A stretch of DNA of 52,141 nt, taken from Lysinibacillus pakistanensis. GTDB lineage: Bacteria; Bacillota; Bacilli; Bacillales_A; Planococcaceae. The notes below the pieces were generated by a model, which had not been told where the DNA came from, did not search any database, and was given only the letters and a program-made list of their open reading frames with translations. This document shows, in pieces, positions 9,281 to 19,762 of the stretch. How positions within the stretch are numbered: position 1 is the stretch's first letter; every line of letters starts with the position of its first letter. A program made the position numbers and the translations under genes. The stretch spans positions 1 through 52,141 of the forward strand of contig BBDJ01000037.1 of assembly GCA_001312325.1 (NCBI GenBank). The letters run 5' to 3'.

Positions 9281-10099
9281 ATAAAATCGAAGAGTTTGTA
9301 GATTCGGTATATCACAATTTTGAGGGTAATAAAAAAAGAAATAATCGAATTAAAGGCAGAAATGAAAAGTCATTTATTAGAGGCTGTACATGAGCTAAAG
9401 GGAGAAGGAAAATCAGAAGAAGTTGCTATCGAAATTGCAATTGAGAGATTTGGTGGAGAACAGGAGATACGAACTGTTTTAGGGCAATTGTTTAGGGCAC
9501 AAAAAAACCTTTGCAAAGTGGGTGCTTTATCTTGCAATAACAATTCTTGTTCTTAGTTCAACTGTATTCGGATCTATGTGGGCTATAGGTGAGCAAAAAT
9601 CACATGAAAATGCAGTTATTGCCTCACAAATATTCGATATTTTAGAAAATAAAAAAAGTCATCACAGAGGATATAAGCAAAGAAATTGAAAACTTAGTAC
9701 AAAGTACAAATCAAATTATAAAAGTTCAAATTTATAATATACAAGATGTTAAGCATGACGCAGAAAATTATACATCTATTTTTGAATATGTAGATAATGC
9801 AGTGCCAAATTATGAACTTGAAAAAGCGGCATGGGCACCTGAATGGATTTTTGATATATATCCATTTGGCAATGGAAATTCAGAATGGTATATCAGTATG
9901 GAAATAAGGCATATGGATATTCTGATGATTGTAGTATTCTTAATAGGTGTTGCAGTTTATGCAGTTTTATTTACAATTTGGGCAACGATTAATGCGTACC
10001 ATCAAAAAAAGATTAACTATTGGGTGGATACTGATATTTGCTTTATTAAATGTTGTTGGCTACTGGATCTACAAATTTAGTAGGGAAAAGGCTATTTGA
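9277..10099 (+). CDS. Permease-prefix-domain-like membrane protein (four frameshifts)
   Basis: The first 75 residues (FVDSVYHNFEGNKKEIIELK, EVAIEIAIERFGGEQEI) resemble the permease prefix domain found next to PadR genes. A first membrane helix follows (WVLYLAITILVLSSTVFG), then an extracytoplasmic segment with WAPEWIFDIYPFG, and two C-terminal helices (ILMIVVFLIGVAVYAVLF and IGWILIFALLNVVGYWIY). The frame breaks four times in A7 runs, near 9332, 9500, 9651 and 10006; removing one A from each gives 272 residues ending at 10099. Coupled to the PadR gene. Function unknown; probably a signalling or envelope-stress partner of PadR. Confidence 0.72.
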
Positions 10100-10217
10100 T
10101 ATTTATTAAAAAAAACAGGAAGAATTGTAGCAATTTTGGTTTTTGTCTTTGGATTGATTTATTAACTAAAATGCCCTAAAAATTTTTTTGGTTGTACATC
10201 ATAGCATATAAAGATAC

Positions 10218-10258
10218 AAAAAAAGCTGCTCCATTTAAGTTAGAAAGGGCAGCTTTTA
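10218..10258. terminator. Terminator after the PadR operon
   Basis: AAAGCTGCTC pairs with GGGCAGCTTT (one G-T pair), flanked by A and T runs. Confidence 0.75.
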
Positions 10259-10311
10259 CTATTTCTCAAAAGTTCAAAGGTAAATAGGTACCATATCGAA
10301 TAAGTAAGAAA

Positions 10312-10500
10312 CTAGTTAGCCATAAAAAAAATGGCTACTCGAATGAGCATATACATTGTAAATTCAAAGACAGAAAGCTTTCTTTCTCGCTTTATTTTTT
10401 TTAAAAGTCTTACAGAAAACAGGGAACATAGAAGAAGTACGGCCATAGATAATTCATATACGTTCTCTAACAAGCTTATATTTTCTAAAAGGCTCTTCAT
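10312..10500 (-). CDS. Small membrane protein, unrecognised
   Basis: 62 residues with two hydrophobic stretches (ELSMAVLLLCSLFSVRLL and FTMYMLIRVAIFFMAN) around a basic hinge KKIKRERK. An AGGAGAGG site lies about ten bases before the ATG, which is the main support. It has no homologue I can name. It could be a small envelope or stress peptide, or a chance frame. Confidence 0.45.
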   Translation of the reverse strand: MKSLLENISLLENVYELSMAVLLLCSLFSVRLLKKIKRERKLSVFEFTMYMLIRVAIFFMAN

Positions 10501-10726
10501 ATATAATCATCCTCTCCTAAAAAGGATATGAGCAGTTTAAACTTATTATGAAGTTAAGGACTTTGGTTGATGACCAGGGTCTTTTTTTCATTTAATACCT
10601 ATTAAGGCAATTTTACATAATGTAATATTTGGTGCTTTTTATAAATAACTACCCAACATTGGTAAGAAAAAGTGGAATTTTACTATAAATTTAATTGTCA
10701 AATGAATTTTTATTTAAAAAAATACA

Positions 10727-10755
10727 TTGAATTTTCTTTCTCTTTTACATATAAT
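10727..10755 (+). promoter_or_regulatory. Promoter of the hydantoinase operon
   Basis: TTGAAT at 10727-10732, a 17-bp spacer, then TATAAT at 10750-10755. Transcription would start near 10762, about 50 bp before the hyuA start codon. Confidence 0.65.
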
Positions 10756-10772
10756 TTATTTAATTCTTAATT

Positions 10773-10785
10773 GGAACATTGTTCC
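10773..10785. promoter_or_regulatory. Candidate IclR operator
   Basis: Palindrome GGAACATTGTTCC (six-base arms, one-base centre) about 11 bp past the predicted transcription start, with an extra GGAAC half site near 10793. IclR proteins often bind TGGAA-N-TTCCA-like palindromes, and the operon encodes an IclR regulator. The link is an inference. Confidence 0.5.
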
Positions 10786-10813
10786 GATAATAGGAACACG
10801 GAGGGATGCAGAC

Positions 10814-12854
10814 TTGAAAATCGCAACAGATATTGGTGGTACTTTTACCGACCTAGTTTATACAGATGAGAAGGGAAATCTTCATTTTGACAAGGGACAT
10901 ACAACTCCAGGTCATTTTGAGGATGGTATTTTAAATGTATTAGGGCGACATGTGACGGAAGATTCACTGATTGAGTCATTTATTCATGGTTCAACAGTCA
11001 TTATTAATACATTAACGGAAAGAAAAGGGGGCGTAGTTGGGTTAATTACAACGAAAGGCTTCCGTGATGTATTGGAGATTGCTCGTGGTAATCGTCCAGA
11101 CTTATATAATTTTAAGTATAAAAAAACCTGAACCTTTTGTAGAGCGGTACTTGCGACAAGAAATTGATGAGCGCATCGATTTTAAAGGAAATGTTATGAA
11201 AGCGCTTAATACCAAGGAAGTTAGGGATATTGTTCGCAAATTTAAGGAATTGGGTGTAGAGGCTATTGCCATTTCATTGATTCATGGCTATAAAAACCCA
11301 ATTCATGAATTACAGTTAAAGGAAGAAATTGAAAAGCTTTGGCCAGAGGTGTATATCACACTTTCAAGCGAAACGATTAAAGAATATCGGGAATACGAAA
11401 GAACAAATACAACTGTTTTAAATTCATATGTTAAGCCAATTGCACATGCTTATTTAAAAAAAACTTAAAAGAAAAATTAAGCACGATCGGAATAACAGAT
11501 CATTTGAAAATTATGCAATCAAATGGAGGCACGACAAGCTTTGATAAAGCGATGGAATTGCCAATTAATCTCGTTGAATCTGGTCCAGTAGCGGGTATGT
11601 TTGGTGCTGCCAAGCTAGGGGAGCTTTTAAATGAGTCAAATATTATTGCCTTTGATGTTGGCGGAACAACAGCAAAATGCTCACTTATTACAGAAGGAAA
11701 GGTAAATGTTACAACAGATTACTATATTGAAAGAAATGAAAAATTTGCTGGTTATCCGATTAAAACACCTGTTGTTGATATTGTTGAAATCGGTAATGGT
11801 GGTGGTTCCATCGCACGTGTCGATCAATTTGGCTCCTTAAAGGTTGGTCCAGATTCTGCGGGTGCAAATCCAGGACCAGTTGCGTATGGCTTAGGCAATA
11901 CACAGCCAACAATTACAGATGCAAATGTCTATTTAGGCAGATTATCATTAGAAAACTTCGATAATCCAGTGGCTATTGACAAAGTAGAGGAGGCACTAAC
12001 TGAAGCAATCGCAAAACCGTTTAATGTGACAGCAGAAGAAGCTGCGCAAGGGATTTTAGATATTGCCAACTCTAATATGCTAAATGCGCTCAAGCTAATT
12101 TCTATTCGTAAAGGCTATGACCCCGAAGATTTTACAATGGTTGCCTTTGGCGGTGGGGGTCCACTACATGCGATTAATTTAGCGCAGGAATTGGGCATGA
12201 AGAAAGTCATTATACCGTATGGCTCATCGGTCTTTTCAGCACTAGGGATGATGATGACAGAATACCGACAAGATTATATTCAAACATGTTTAATGAATTT
12301 TGATCATCATCATCTAGCTGCTATTCAAAAAAAATATTGATGAAGCAATTGAAAATGCTTATACCGAAGCACCTTTATCAAACGAACATTATTATTTCGA
12401 GATAAATTACGATTTGCGCTATAAAGGTCAGGAGCATGCCGTTAAATTAAATGCATCAAATATTGCGCTTTATAAAGAAGAGCTAAGTCAATTAGCGAAA
12501 GCATTCCATGTCAAACATAAACAGGAGTTCTCTTTTGATTTACCAGAGACGCCAATAGAGCTAGTGAATTTACATCTCACAATTTATGGGAAAGATGAAG
12601 CGGTCCAGTTTAAGGAGTTAGATTTCTCACATATTGACGCTTCTACTTGTATAAAAGCAACAAGAAAGTTATACGTCAAGGAAGCAGGCTGGCTAGAGGT
12701 AAATGTCTACAATCAACAAAAATTAGTACCTGGTTATGTGATTGCTGGTCCTGCTATTGTAGAAAGTCCTACATCTACAGTTGTGATAAATGAAAAACAA
12801 TCTATTGAAATAGATAAATACGGCAATCTAATTGTAGAGATGGAGGAGAAATAA
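10814..12854 (+). CDS. hyuA: Hydantoinase/oxoprolinase subunit A (three frameshift sites)
   Basis: ATP-dependent ring opening of hydantoin or 5-oxoproline-like amides, working with subunit B. The N-terminal hydantoinase A domain carries TDIGGTFTDLVY; the oxoprolinase domain has SNGGTTSF, ESGPVAGMFGAAK, FDVGGTTAKCS and FGGGGPLHA. The start is a TTG at 10814, eight bases after GGAGGG. Breaks: A7 near 11127, A8 near 11456-11463 (needs two bases removed, giving YLKNLKEKL), A8 near 12330. Corrected length is 678 residues, normal for HyuA. First gene of the operon; subunit B starts four bases after its stop. N-methylhydantoinase, 5-oxoprolinase and acetone carboxylase relatives share this architecture, so the substrate is open. 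Confidence 0.9.
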
Positions 12855-12857
12855 AAC

Positions 12858-14559
12858 ATGAAAAAAAGATGTTTTTGCTATAGAAATTATTCAGGATTCA
12901 TTGCTGGCTATTGGCGATGAGATGTTTGTTGCATTAGCTCGCTCATCCATGAGTCCCGTTATCTATGAAGTGTTAGATTATGCCTGTGGTCTAACGGATG
13001 CCAAGGGTAATTTGATTAGCCAAGGCAATGGGGTGACAAGTTTTATTGGGATGCTAAGTCCAATGGTTCAACGTGTCATTGAAAAATATGATAATGGAAA
13101 AAAATTAAACGAAGGAGATGTCATCATTATTAATGATCCTTATGTTGGTGGAGGGTCACATTTATCGGATGTAGGTTTGGTTTTACCGATTTTCTACAAT
13201 GGAGAAATTATTGCTTATTCTGCAAATAAAGCACATTGGACTGAAGTAGGGGGAATGGACCCTGGCTCATTTACAAGTAATTCGAACGAAATCTATCAGG
13301 AAGGTCTCCAATTACCAGGGGTGAAGCTTTATCAAAAGGGCGAGCTCAATGAAGGCATATATGAAATTATTTCTACGAATGTTCGTCTACCAGAGCTATC
13401 CATTGGAGATATGTTTGCACAGGTAGCAGCCTTAAAAACAGGGGAAAAACGAATTACAGAGCTTTGTCAGAAATTTGGTGCTGAATCTGTGAAGCTGTCC
13501 ATTCAGAAATTATTGGACAAGGGTGAAAAAATTGTAGAGCTTGAGCTTCAGCATTTACCAAAGGGTGAATTTTATGCGGAGGATTTTATTGAAGGTGATC
13601 CATTAAAAGGTGGACCTTATCCAATAAAAGTGAAAGTAACGATTAGTGATGAAGAATTTATTTGTGACTTTAGAGGCTCACATCCTGCTGTGAATGTGCC
13701 AGTAAACTGCTCACAATTTGGCTTAATGGCTAGTGTTCGTGTCATGTTTTTAGCATTACTCGGCGATATTGATGTGATTAATGAGGGAGTCTTTAAACGT
13801 TTAACTATTTTAACGGATGAAAATTCCATTGTCTCGGCTAAACGCCACATCCAGTATCCATGAACTTTGAGGCACGTATTGGAGCGGCAGATTTAATTTG
13901 GAAGGCTCTTGCGCCATATTTACCAGAGAGATTACCAGCAGGACATTTACAGTCGGTTTGTACATTTATCTTAACAGGTAAAAATCCTGAAAATAATGAG
14001 TCCTTCTTAATCGTTGAACCTTCAGTAGGTGGTTGGGGAGCGTCAAATGATGAGGATGGTCAAAGCGGGCAATATTGTATGGGAGATGGAGAAACGTATA
14101 ATCTTCCTGTTGAAATTGCGGAGACAAAATATGGTATTCAAATTGATGAATATAGCTTAAATTGCGATGGTGCTGGTGCTGGGAAATTTAGAGGCGGCTT
14201 AGGTGTACGCCGAGTTTATACCGTTAATCATGGTGGTCAAAAGGTTTCTGTCAACTTAGGTAGACATCAATTTGCACCATTTGGCTTAAATGATGGCGAG
14301 GAAGGCTCACATAACTATCTCATTATTCATAAAAAAAGATGGTACAAAGGTGGGGCCAGTAGGAGTACTCGCCAATTATGAATTACAGAAAGGAGATCGT
14401 ATTGAGCTTGTCACAGCAACAGGGGGTGGCTATGGCAATCCAAAAGAGAGAAGTACGAAAGCGATTGAAAAAGATTTGGTAAATGGATATATTTCTTTAG
14501 AGGTAGCTAAAAAAACGTTACGGTTACCAAAACGCATAAAAGGAGAAATATATAAATGA
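12858..14559 (+). CDS. hyuB: Hydantoinase/oxoprolinase subunit B (three frameshifts)
   Basis: Partner subunit of the upstream ATPase. Typical HyuB segments: SSMSPVIYEVLDYACGLTDA, INDPYVGGGSHLSDV, AYSANKAHWTEVGGMDPGS and, near the end, TATGGGYGNP. Breaks: A7 just after the start at about 12861-12867 (repaired MKKDVFAIEIIQDSLLAIGD), one lost C near 13842 (repaired KRPHPVSMNFEARIGAAD), and A7 near 14333. Corrected length is 566 residues, close to the family norm. Its TGA overlaps the ATG of the next gene, so it is coupled to iclR. Confidence 0.9.
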
Positions 14560-15310
14560 CTGTCAAGACATTAAAAAACTCATTGGATATACTAGAATGC
14601 TTCGCAACGACAGAAAGCTCATTAGGTGTTCGTGAAATTTCACGCATGACAAAATTGCATACTAGTGTTGTGCAAAGAACAATCAATACATTTACAGAAG
14701 CAGGGTATTTATTACAGGATGAAGCAACGAAAAAAATATAAATTAGGTTATAAAATGTTTATATTTCATAATGCGCTCTCCAATACAAGTGATCCGCATT
14801 TTACAATTTATGAATTGATGCAAAGTCTTGCGAGTGAAATCAATGAATCCGTATTTCTAACTTATATGGATAATGAGTATGGTGTTACAACAAAAATTGC
14901 TGAAAGTAATAAAAATATAAAGTATGCGGTGTCATTAGGTACAAAAACACCACTTTATATCGGTGCTTCTTGTAAAGTTATGTTTGCCTATTTAGACGAA
15001 GAAAGACAGCTTGAATTGTTAGCCTATTTTCATGAAAAGCAGTCTGATGAGGAACATAAAAAAACTTCTTGCTAATTTACAAGAGGAACTGGAAACCATA
15101 CGTCAAAACAATTGGTGTGTTACTGTAGGGGAGTATAATGAACATGCTTTTGGTATAAGTGTACCATTGTTCAATCATAAGAAAGAAATCATCGCATCTT
15201 TGACGATTTCTGGATTAGTATATGACATTGACGAACAAAGGGAGAAATACATGCTTGAACAGTTAGTGAAAATTGCTCATCAAATTCAATCTCACATATC
15301 TAAATTATAA
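14556..15310 (+). CDS. IclR family regulator (two frameshifts)
   Basis: The N-terminal winged helix (TLKNSLDILECFATTESSLG, VREISRMTKLHTSVVQRTIN) precedes an IclR effector domain (TPLYIGASCKVMFAYLDEE; FGISVPLFNHKKEIIASLTI). Breaks are in A7 near 14730-14736 and A7 near 15059-15065; corrected length is 250 residues. It lies inside the operon it probably controls, through the palindrome at 10773. The inducer may be the operon's substrate or a ring-opened product. Confidence 0.87.
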
Positions 15311-15332
15311 CAACAATAGGGGAGCTGACACT

Positions 15333-16908
15333 ATGAATAATAAAGTATTGCATCCGCGGGCTTTAGAGCCTGTAACTCTACTAATGATCGTCTTAACATC
15401 TGTCGTAGGGGCAATTATTGGGATACAGCTGATTACGACTTTAGGGATTTCTGCTAATACATCCATCATTGGGGCTATATTTGCGATGATTTTAGGAAGA
15501 ATTCCAATTGGTAAGCTAATTGCTTTCAAATCCGTGCATAGACAAAATATTATACAAACGGCGATATCATCGGCTACTTTTAGTGCAGCGAGTAGCCTAA
15601 TGTTACCAATCGGTATTCCGTATGTTTTAGGCTATGAAAATTTAGTATTGCCTTTGTTTATTGGTGTTATTTTAGCGATGTTTGTGGATGCTTTATTATT
15701 ATATAAATTTTTTTGATACAAAGATTTTCCCAGCAACAGGTACTTGGCCACCAGGGATTGCAACAGCTGAAGCCATTAAAGCAGGCGATAAAGGCGGTAA
15801 AAATGCAAAGGTATTAATTGGTGGGGTGTTGATCGGTATTGTGGGGTCTGTTCTTAAAATTCCAATGTCAGCTTTTGGGGTAGCGTTTATCGGAAATATT
15901 TGGGCGCTTACAATGTTTGGAATTGGTCTTTTATTAAGAGGATATTCTGTCCAATTATTTAATGTCGATTTAAATGAATATTATATTCCACATGGCATTA
16001 TGATTGGAGCGGGCATTGTAGCCCTTTTCCAGGTTGCTTTTACTTTACTAAGTAAAAGATCGACCGAAAAGTCAGAAGAATTAATCTATTCGAAAGATCC
16101 AAAAGAAATTCGACAAGGTTTTGGTGTAGGCTTTATTGCTTATTTAGCGATTTCATTATTGATCGCTTTATTTGGTGGTATTATTTCACATATGTCCTTT
16201 GGGATGTTAATAGGCTTTATTATTTTTGCAACAATTGCAGCATTTGTGCATGAGCTTATCGTTGGGATTGCTGCGATGCATGCAGGCTGGTTCCCCGCAT
16301 TCGCAGTAGCGTTTATTACGCTAATTGTCGGCATATTAATAGGTTTCCCGGCACCCGCTCTTGCTTTGTTAGCTGGCTATAGTGCAGCAACAGGGGTAGC
16401 TTTTGCTGATATGGGCTATGACTTGAAAACAGGTTTTATTTTACGCGGAAACGGTAGTGATCCTGCATTAGAAAAAGAAGGGCGTAAACAGCAAATGATT
16501 GCAGGTATGCTAGCCTTTTCAATTTCTGCAGTTGTTGTTTTACTATCGTATCAATCTTATTTTGCGCAGGATTTAGTAGCACCTGTCAATCATGTATATG
16601 CAGCTACTATCCAATCAGGAGTGACTGGAGACGTAGCGAAGCAGCTATTGCTATGGGCGATTCCTGGGGCATTGATTCAATTAATTGGTGGCTCAAAGAG
16701 ACAAATGGGTATTCTGTTTGCAACTGGTTTATTACTTATTAATCCTATAGCTGGTTGGGCTGTATTAGTCGGTATTTTACTTCGTGTTATTTTCACTTCT
16801 GTAACGAAAGGTAAGAGAGAGTCTGAAATGACCGTCTTTGCAGCAGGTGTTATAGCTGGAGACGCTTTATATAGCTTCTTCTCTTCTATTCTTAAGATAG
16901 GAAAATAG
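15333..16908 (+). CDS. OPT family oligopeptide-type transporter (one frameshift)
   Basis: About 14 hydrophobic helices over 524 residues after repair. The opening HPRALEPVTLLMIVLTSVVG and the motif TGTWPPGIATAEAIKAGDKG fit the OPT superfamily, whose members take up oligopeptides or metal chelates. The break is a T7 run at about 15708-15714; with T6 the frame runs KFFDTKIFPATGTW. GGGGAGCTG supplies the ribosome binding site. Its place between iclR and DUF917 suggests it imports the (thio)hydantoin-like or peptide-derived substrate of the operon; that is an inference. Confidence 0.85.
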
Positions 16909-16924
16909 AAAGGAGTCAGAGCAA

Positions 16925-17968
16925 ATGGTAAAGGTGTTAACGTATGAAGATGGCTTAGCCGCTGTTTATGGAGGTGCAATCCTCGGAGCGGCGGTGGTGG
17001 CCTTCTGGACGAAGGGTTAAAGTTAGTGGAGGAAATTTTCGCTGCTGGAAAACCTCAGCTTATCGATATAACGGCATTAAATCATGAAGATTTAGTAGCC
17101 TGCGTAGCAATGGTTGGAGCACCTTCAGCGGAAGAACAATATGTATCCAATAAACAGCTATGCTGGAGTTATCAACAAATGAATGCGTATATGGATTATC
17201 GATTAAAAGGAATTATTACGAATGAAAATGGTGCCATAACGACAATTAATGGCTGGCTACAATCGGTATTACTAAACGTACCAGTCGTTGATGCTCCCTG
17301 TAATGGACGAGCCCACCCGACTGGGATTATGGGTTCCTTAAGTCTACATGAGCAGCTAGATTATCAATCGGTTCAATTTTATGCCGGTGGGAAAAAGAAT
17401 TACGCTATTCAAGGATTTGCTGAAGGAAACTTACAAAACACAGCAAAAACAGTTCGTCATGCTTCTATTTTAGCAGGAGGATTGGTAGCGGTGACTCGTA
17501 ATCCAGTAACAATAGGCTATTTGAAGGAGCACGGTGCACCAAAAGCAATATCTGCCGCTATTGAGCTGGGATATAGCTTCCTAAAAGGGCGAACAATAGA
17601 GGAAAAGTTAAAAAAATATTATTCATTTATTAAAAGGCAAGCATATCGTATCTGGAAAAGTGAAGGATTTTTCTCTCTTAAAGGAAAATGGCTTTGACGT
17701 TGGTAGTTTAACTGTTGAGGATGTTAACTTAACTTTCTGGAATGAATATATGACATTATCAAAGGCAGGAATGATTCAATCGAGATTTCCAGATTTAATG
17801 ATGACATTTGATATTGAAAGGATGGTGCCAGTACCAAGTGCTAGCATTAAAGAAGGCATGCATATAGCTGTTATTCAAGTTGATCAAAGCCATTTATATT
17901 TAAGCTCAACAATGAAAAATGCCGAGCTGCTACAGGAAATTGACATGATTATTAGTAAGGTTCTATAA
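16925..17968 (+). CDS. DUF917 family protein (S-methyl-thiohydantoin desulfurase family), two frameshifts
   Basis: DUF917 is now described as an S-methyl-thiohydantoin desulfurase family. The N-terminal signature needs one restored G near 16990: GGAILGAGGGGLLDEGLKLV, followed by MVGAPSAEEQ, DAPCNGRAHPTGIMGSLSLH and VTRNPVTIGYLKEHGAPKA. The second break is A7 near 17610; after it the chain ends with a beta-rich domain. Corrected length is 347 residues, the family norm. DUF917 proteins commonly lie beside HyuA/HyuB, as here. The family name rests on established annotation; activity in this organism is not shown. Confidence 0.85.
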
Positions 17969-18000
17969 AAATGTAGGAAATATCGAACGAAAACCTAATA

Positions 18001-18049
18001 AATAAAAGCTGCCATCATCTACATGTAAGTGAGATGGGCAGCTTTTATT
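18001..18049. terminator. Terminator of the hydantoinase operon
   Basis: AATAAAAGCTGCC pairs with GGCAGCTTTTATT, with an inner bulge. Confidence 0.8.
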
Positions 18050-18707
18050 GTCCTTCAGCGGGTGGGTATAACTGTACATAAAAATTGTTCCTACTTCCTT
18101 CATAGCATAATACTTCTTCTATGGCTTAAATGAAACTCGAAAAAAATTTGCCTACATAAATTATCTATTATTGTTCACACAACTCTAATAAGCCAGCTAT
18201 TTACATAATGTCAGCAAACGATTGTACACCTTTTTCATTAAAGAGAGAAGCTACGTTCATACTTATTCTGTCATTGAATAAAAGAAGGAAACATCAATTA
18301 ATGACAAAAATAATGTACACTTGCAACATATGAATTAAGCTTCATGGTTGTGGAAACAAGCCTAACGGATTGCTCACCTATTTCAATTTGTACAAACACT
18401 ATGCGGGTTAAAACAAAGAATTTCTAAGGGAAAGTGTTCACTTTTATTTTTTCTTAGATGATTGGTGAATGTTTACATACATCATCTTGTAACACATTAT
18501 TCAATTGTAAGCCCGCTGAAGTTAGTCATTAATCTGTGAAGAACATAGTTACCGTACATTGAAATAGTGAGATACAGAACAAGAAAGTTGTTCTGTAAAT
18601 GTATCATATAATATTCTGAAAAATTAGTCAATTGAAATGATTTGTTTATCTAAATTTTATTGCTGCAGAATATCACTTATCAGTATAATAGCAAAAGAAG
18701 GGACTGA
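18050..18707. other. Gene-free stretch of about 660 bp
   Basis: No convincing frame in either direction. CTTCAGCGGG near 18055 and its exact reverse complement CCCGCTGAAG near 18512 bracket about 460 bp, which could be a decayed element. Nothing inside is recognisable. Confidence 0.4.
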
Positions 18708-19331
18708 ATGAAGAACATGAACGATTTAATGGATAAAGTACGAAGCATTTATGAGCAGTTTGATGCCAGTCATGATTTTCAGCATATTGAACGCGTTTAC
18801 CAAAATGCAATGGACATTTTACATAATGAGCCAGCAGCAGATGCGGAAGTCGTAAAAATTGCAGTGCTGCTGCATGATGTAAGTGATAAAAAGTATACCA
18901 ATAATAAAGAGCAAGAAAATCAGCTAATTGCTGAGTTAGCATTAAGTGATGATAAAAAGCGGCATATTCAAGATTGTATTGCTCAAGTATCATTTAATGG
19001 AGGGAATGAGCTTGAAGCAACATCTATTGAGGCAAAAATAGTACGAGATGCTGATCGCTTAGATGCCATTGGAGCTATTGGAATTGCACGTACATTTGCT
19101 TATGGTGGTGCAAAGGGGCGAAAATTGTATGATACAGCAGAGCAAGCGCGAACAAATATGACGGAGGAGGAATATCGCACTAAAAATACATCCTCAGTCA
19201 CGCATTTCTACGAGAAGCTTTTATTCTTAAAGGATTTAATGACAACTGAAAAAGGCAAGCAAATGGCTTATGAGCGCCATCAGTTTATGGAAGGCTTTTT
19301 ACAGCAGTTACAAAAGGAGATTGGCCAATAA
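18708..19331 (+). CDS. HD domain phosphohydrolase (YedJ-like)
   Basis: Intact, 207 residues. HD-superfamily metal ligands are visible: H in SHDFQHIERV (about residue 22), HD in VLLHDVSDKKY (about 54-55) and D in VRDADRLDAIGAIGI (about 110). This matches the YedJ-type hydrolases, whose substrate is poorly defined but likely phosphorylated nucleotides. GAAGGG lies six bases before the ATG. Monocistronic. Confidence 0.88.
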   Translation: MKNMNDLMDKVRSIYEQFDASHDFQHIERVYQNAMDILHNEPAADAEVVKIAVLLHDVSDKKYTNNKEQENQLIAELALSDDKKRHIQDCIAQVSFNGGNELEATSIEAKIVRDADRLDAIGAIGIARTFAYGGAKGRKLYDTAEQARTNMTEEEYRTKNTSSVTHFYEKLLFLKDLMTTEKGKQMAYERHQFMEGFLQQLQKEIGQ

Positions 19332-19762
19332 GGTGAAGAGCATTTAATCAGCGATTCTATTGCTTGAAACTAATCTGGACATTACGGGAAATGGAACGCC
19401 CATATTCTTTTTGCTTCGCCTCCCAAAGTTCAAACAGGATTAGAATGGTGGATCATGATAAAAGGCATAGGTGTCGCATTAAAATTGCACACCTATGCCT
19501 TATTTTTTATATAGTTTTGATTAAGTAGTATATTAAAATTTTGTATAGTCTCATGATGATAGAAGATGATTCGAAAAGAATTCCGCCACCAGTGTCCCGA
19601 AATTTTATAAAGAAAAATAGACAACGATCAATCAGCACACTCATGATAGACCTACACTCTTCAGTTTGTTGTTCTTTGTTTACCAGTCGTTTGGTGTTAT
19701 GATTAATAATGGATATCAATAATACGTCTACATATTAAGCGTGAAAGAGATGGAATAGTGGA
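19332..19762. other. Intergenic region
   Basis: Apart from the hairpin at 19461-19508, I see no supported gene. A 70-codon minus-strand frame (19507-19719) has odd composition and no ribosome binding site. Confidence 0.5.
19461..19508. terminator. Terminator after the HD hydrolase gene
   Basis: AAGGCATAGGTGT pairs with ACACCTATGCCTT, followed by TATTTTTT. Confidence 0.85.

Noticed and set aside
8937..10099. Several tiny separate genes in the PadR region
   Set aside because: All pieces join into two family-like proteins when one A is removed from each A7/A8 run.
11126..12340. Programmed frameshifting in hyuA
   Set aside because: No slippery heptamer with a downstream stimulatory structure is evident, and the same A-run breaks occur in unrelated genes across the window.
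19507..19719. 70-codon minus-strand frame
   Set aside because: No ribosome binding site, atypical composition and overlap with terminator sequence.
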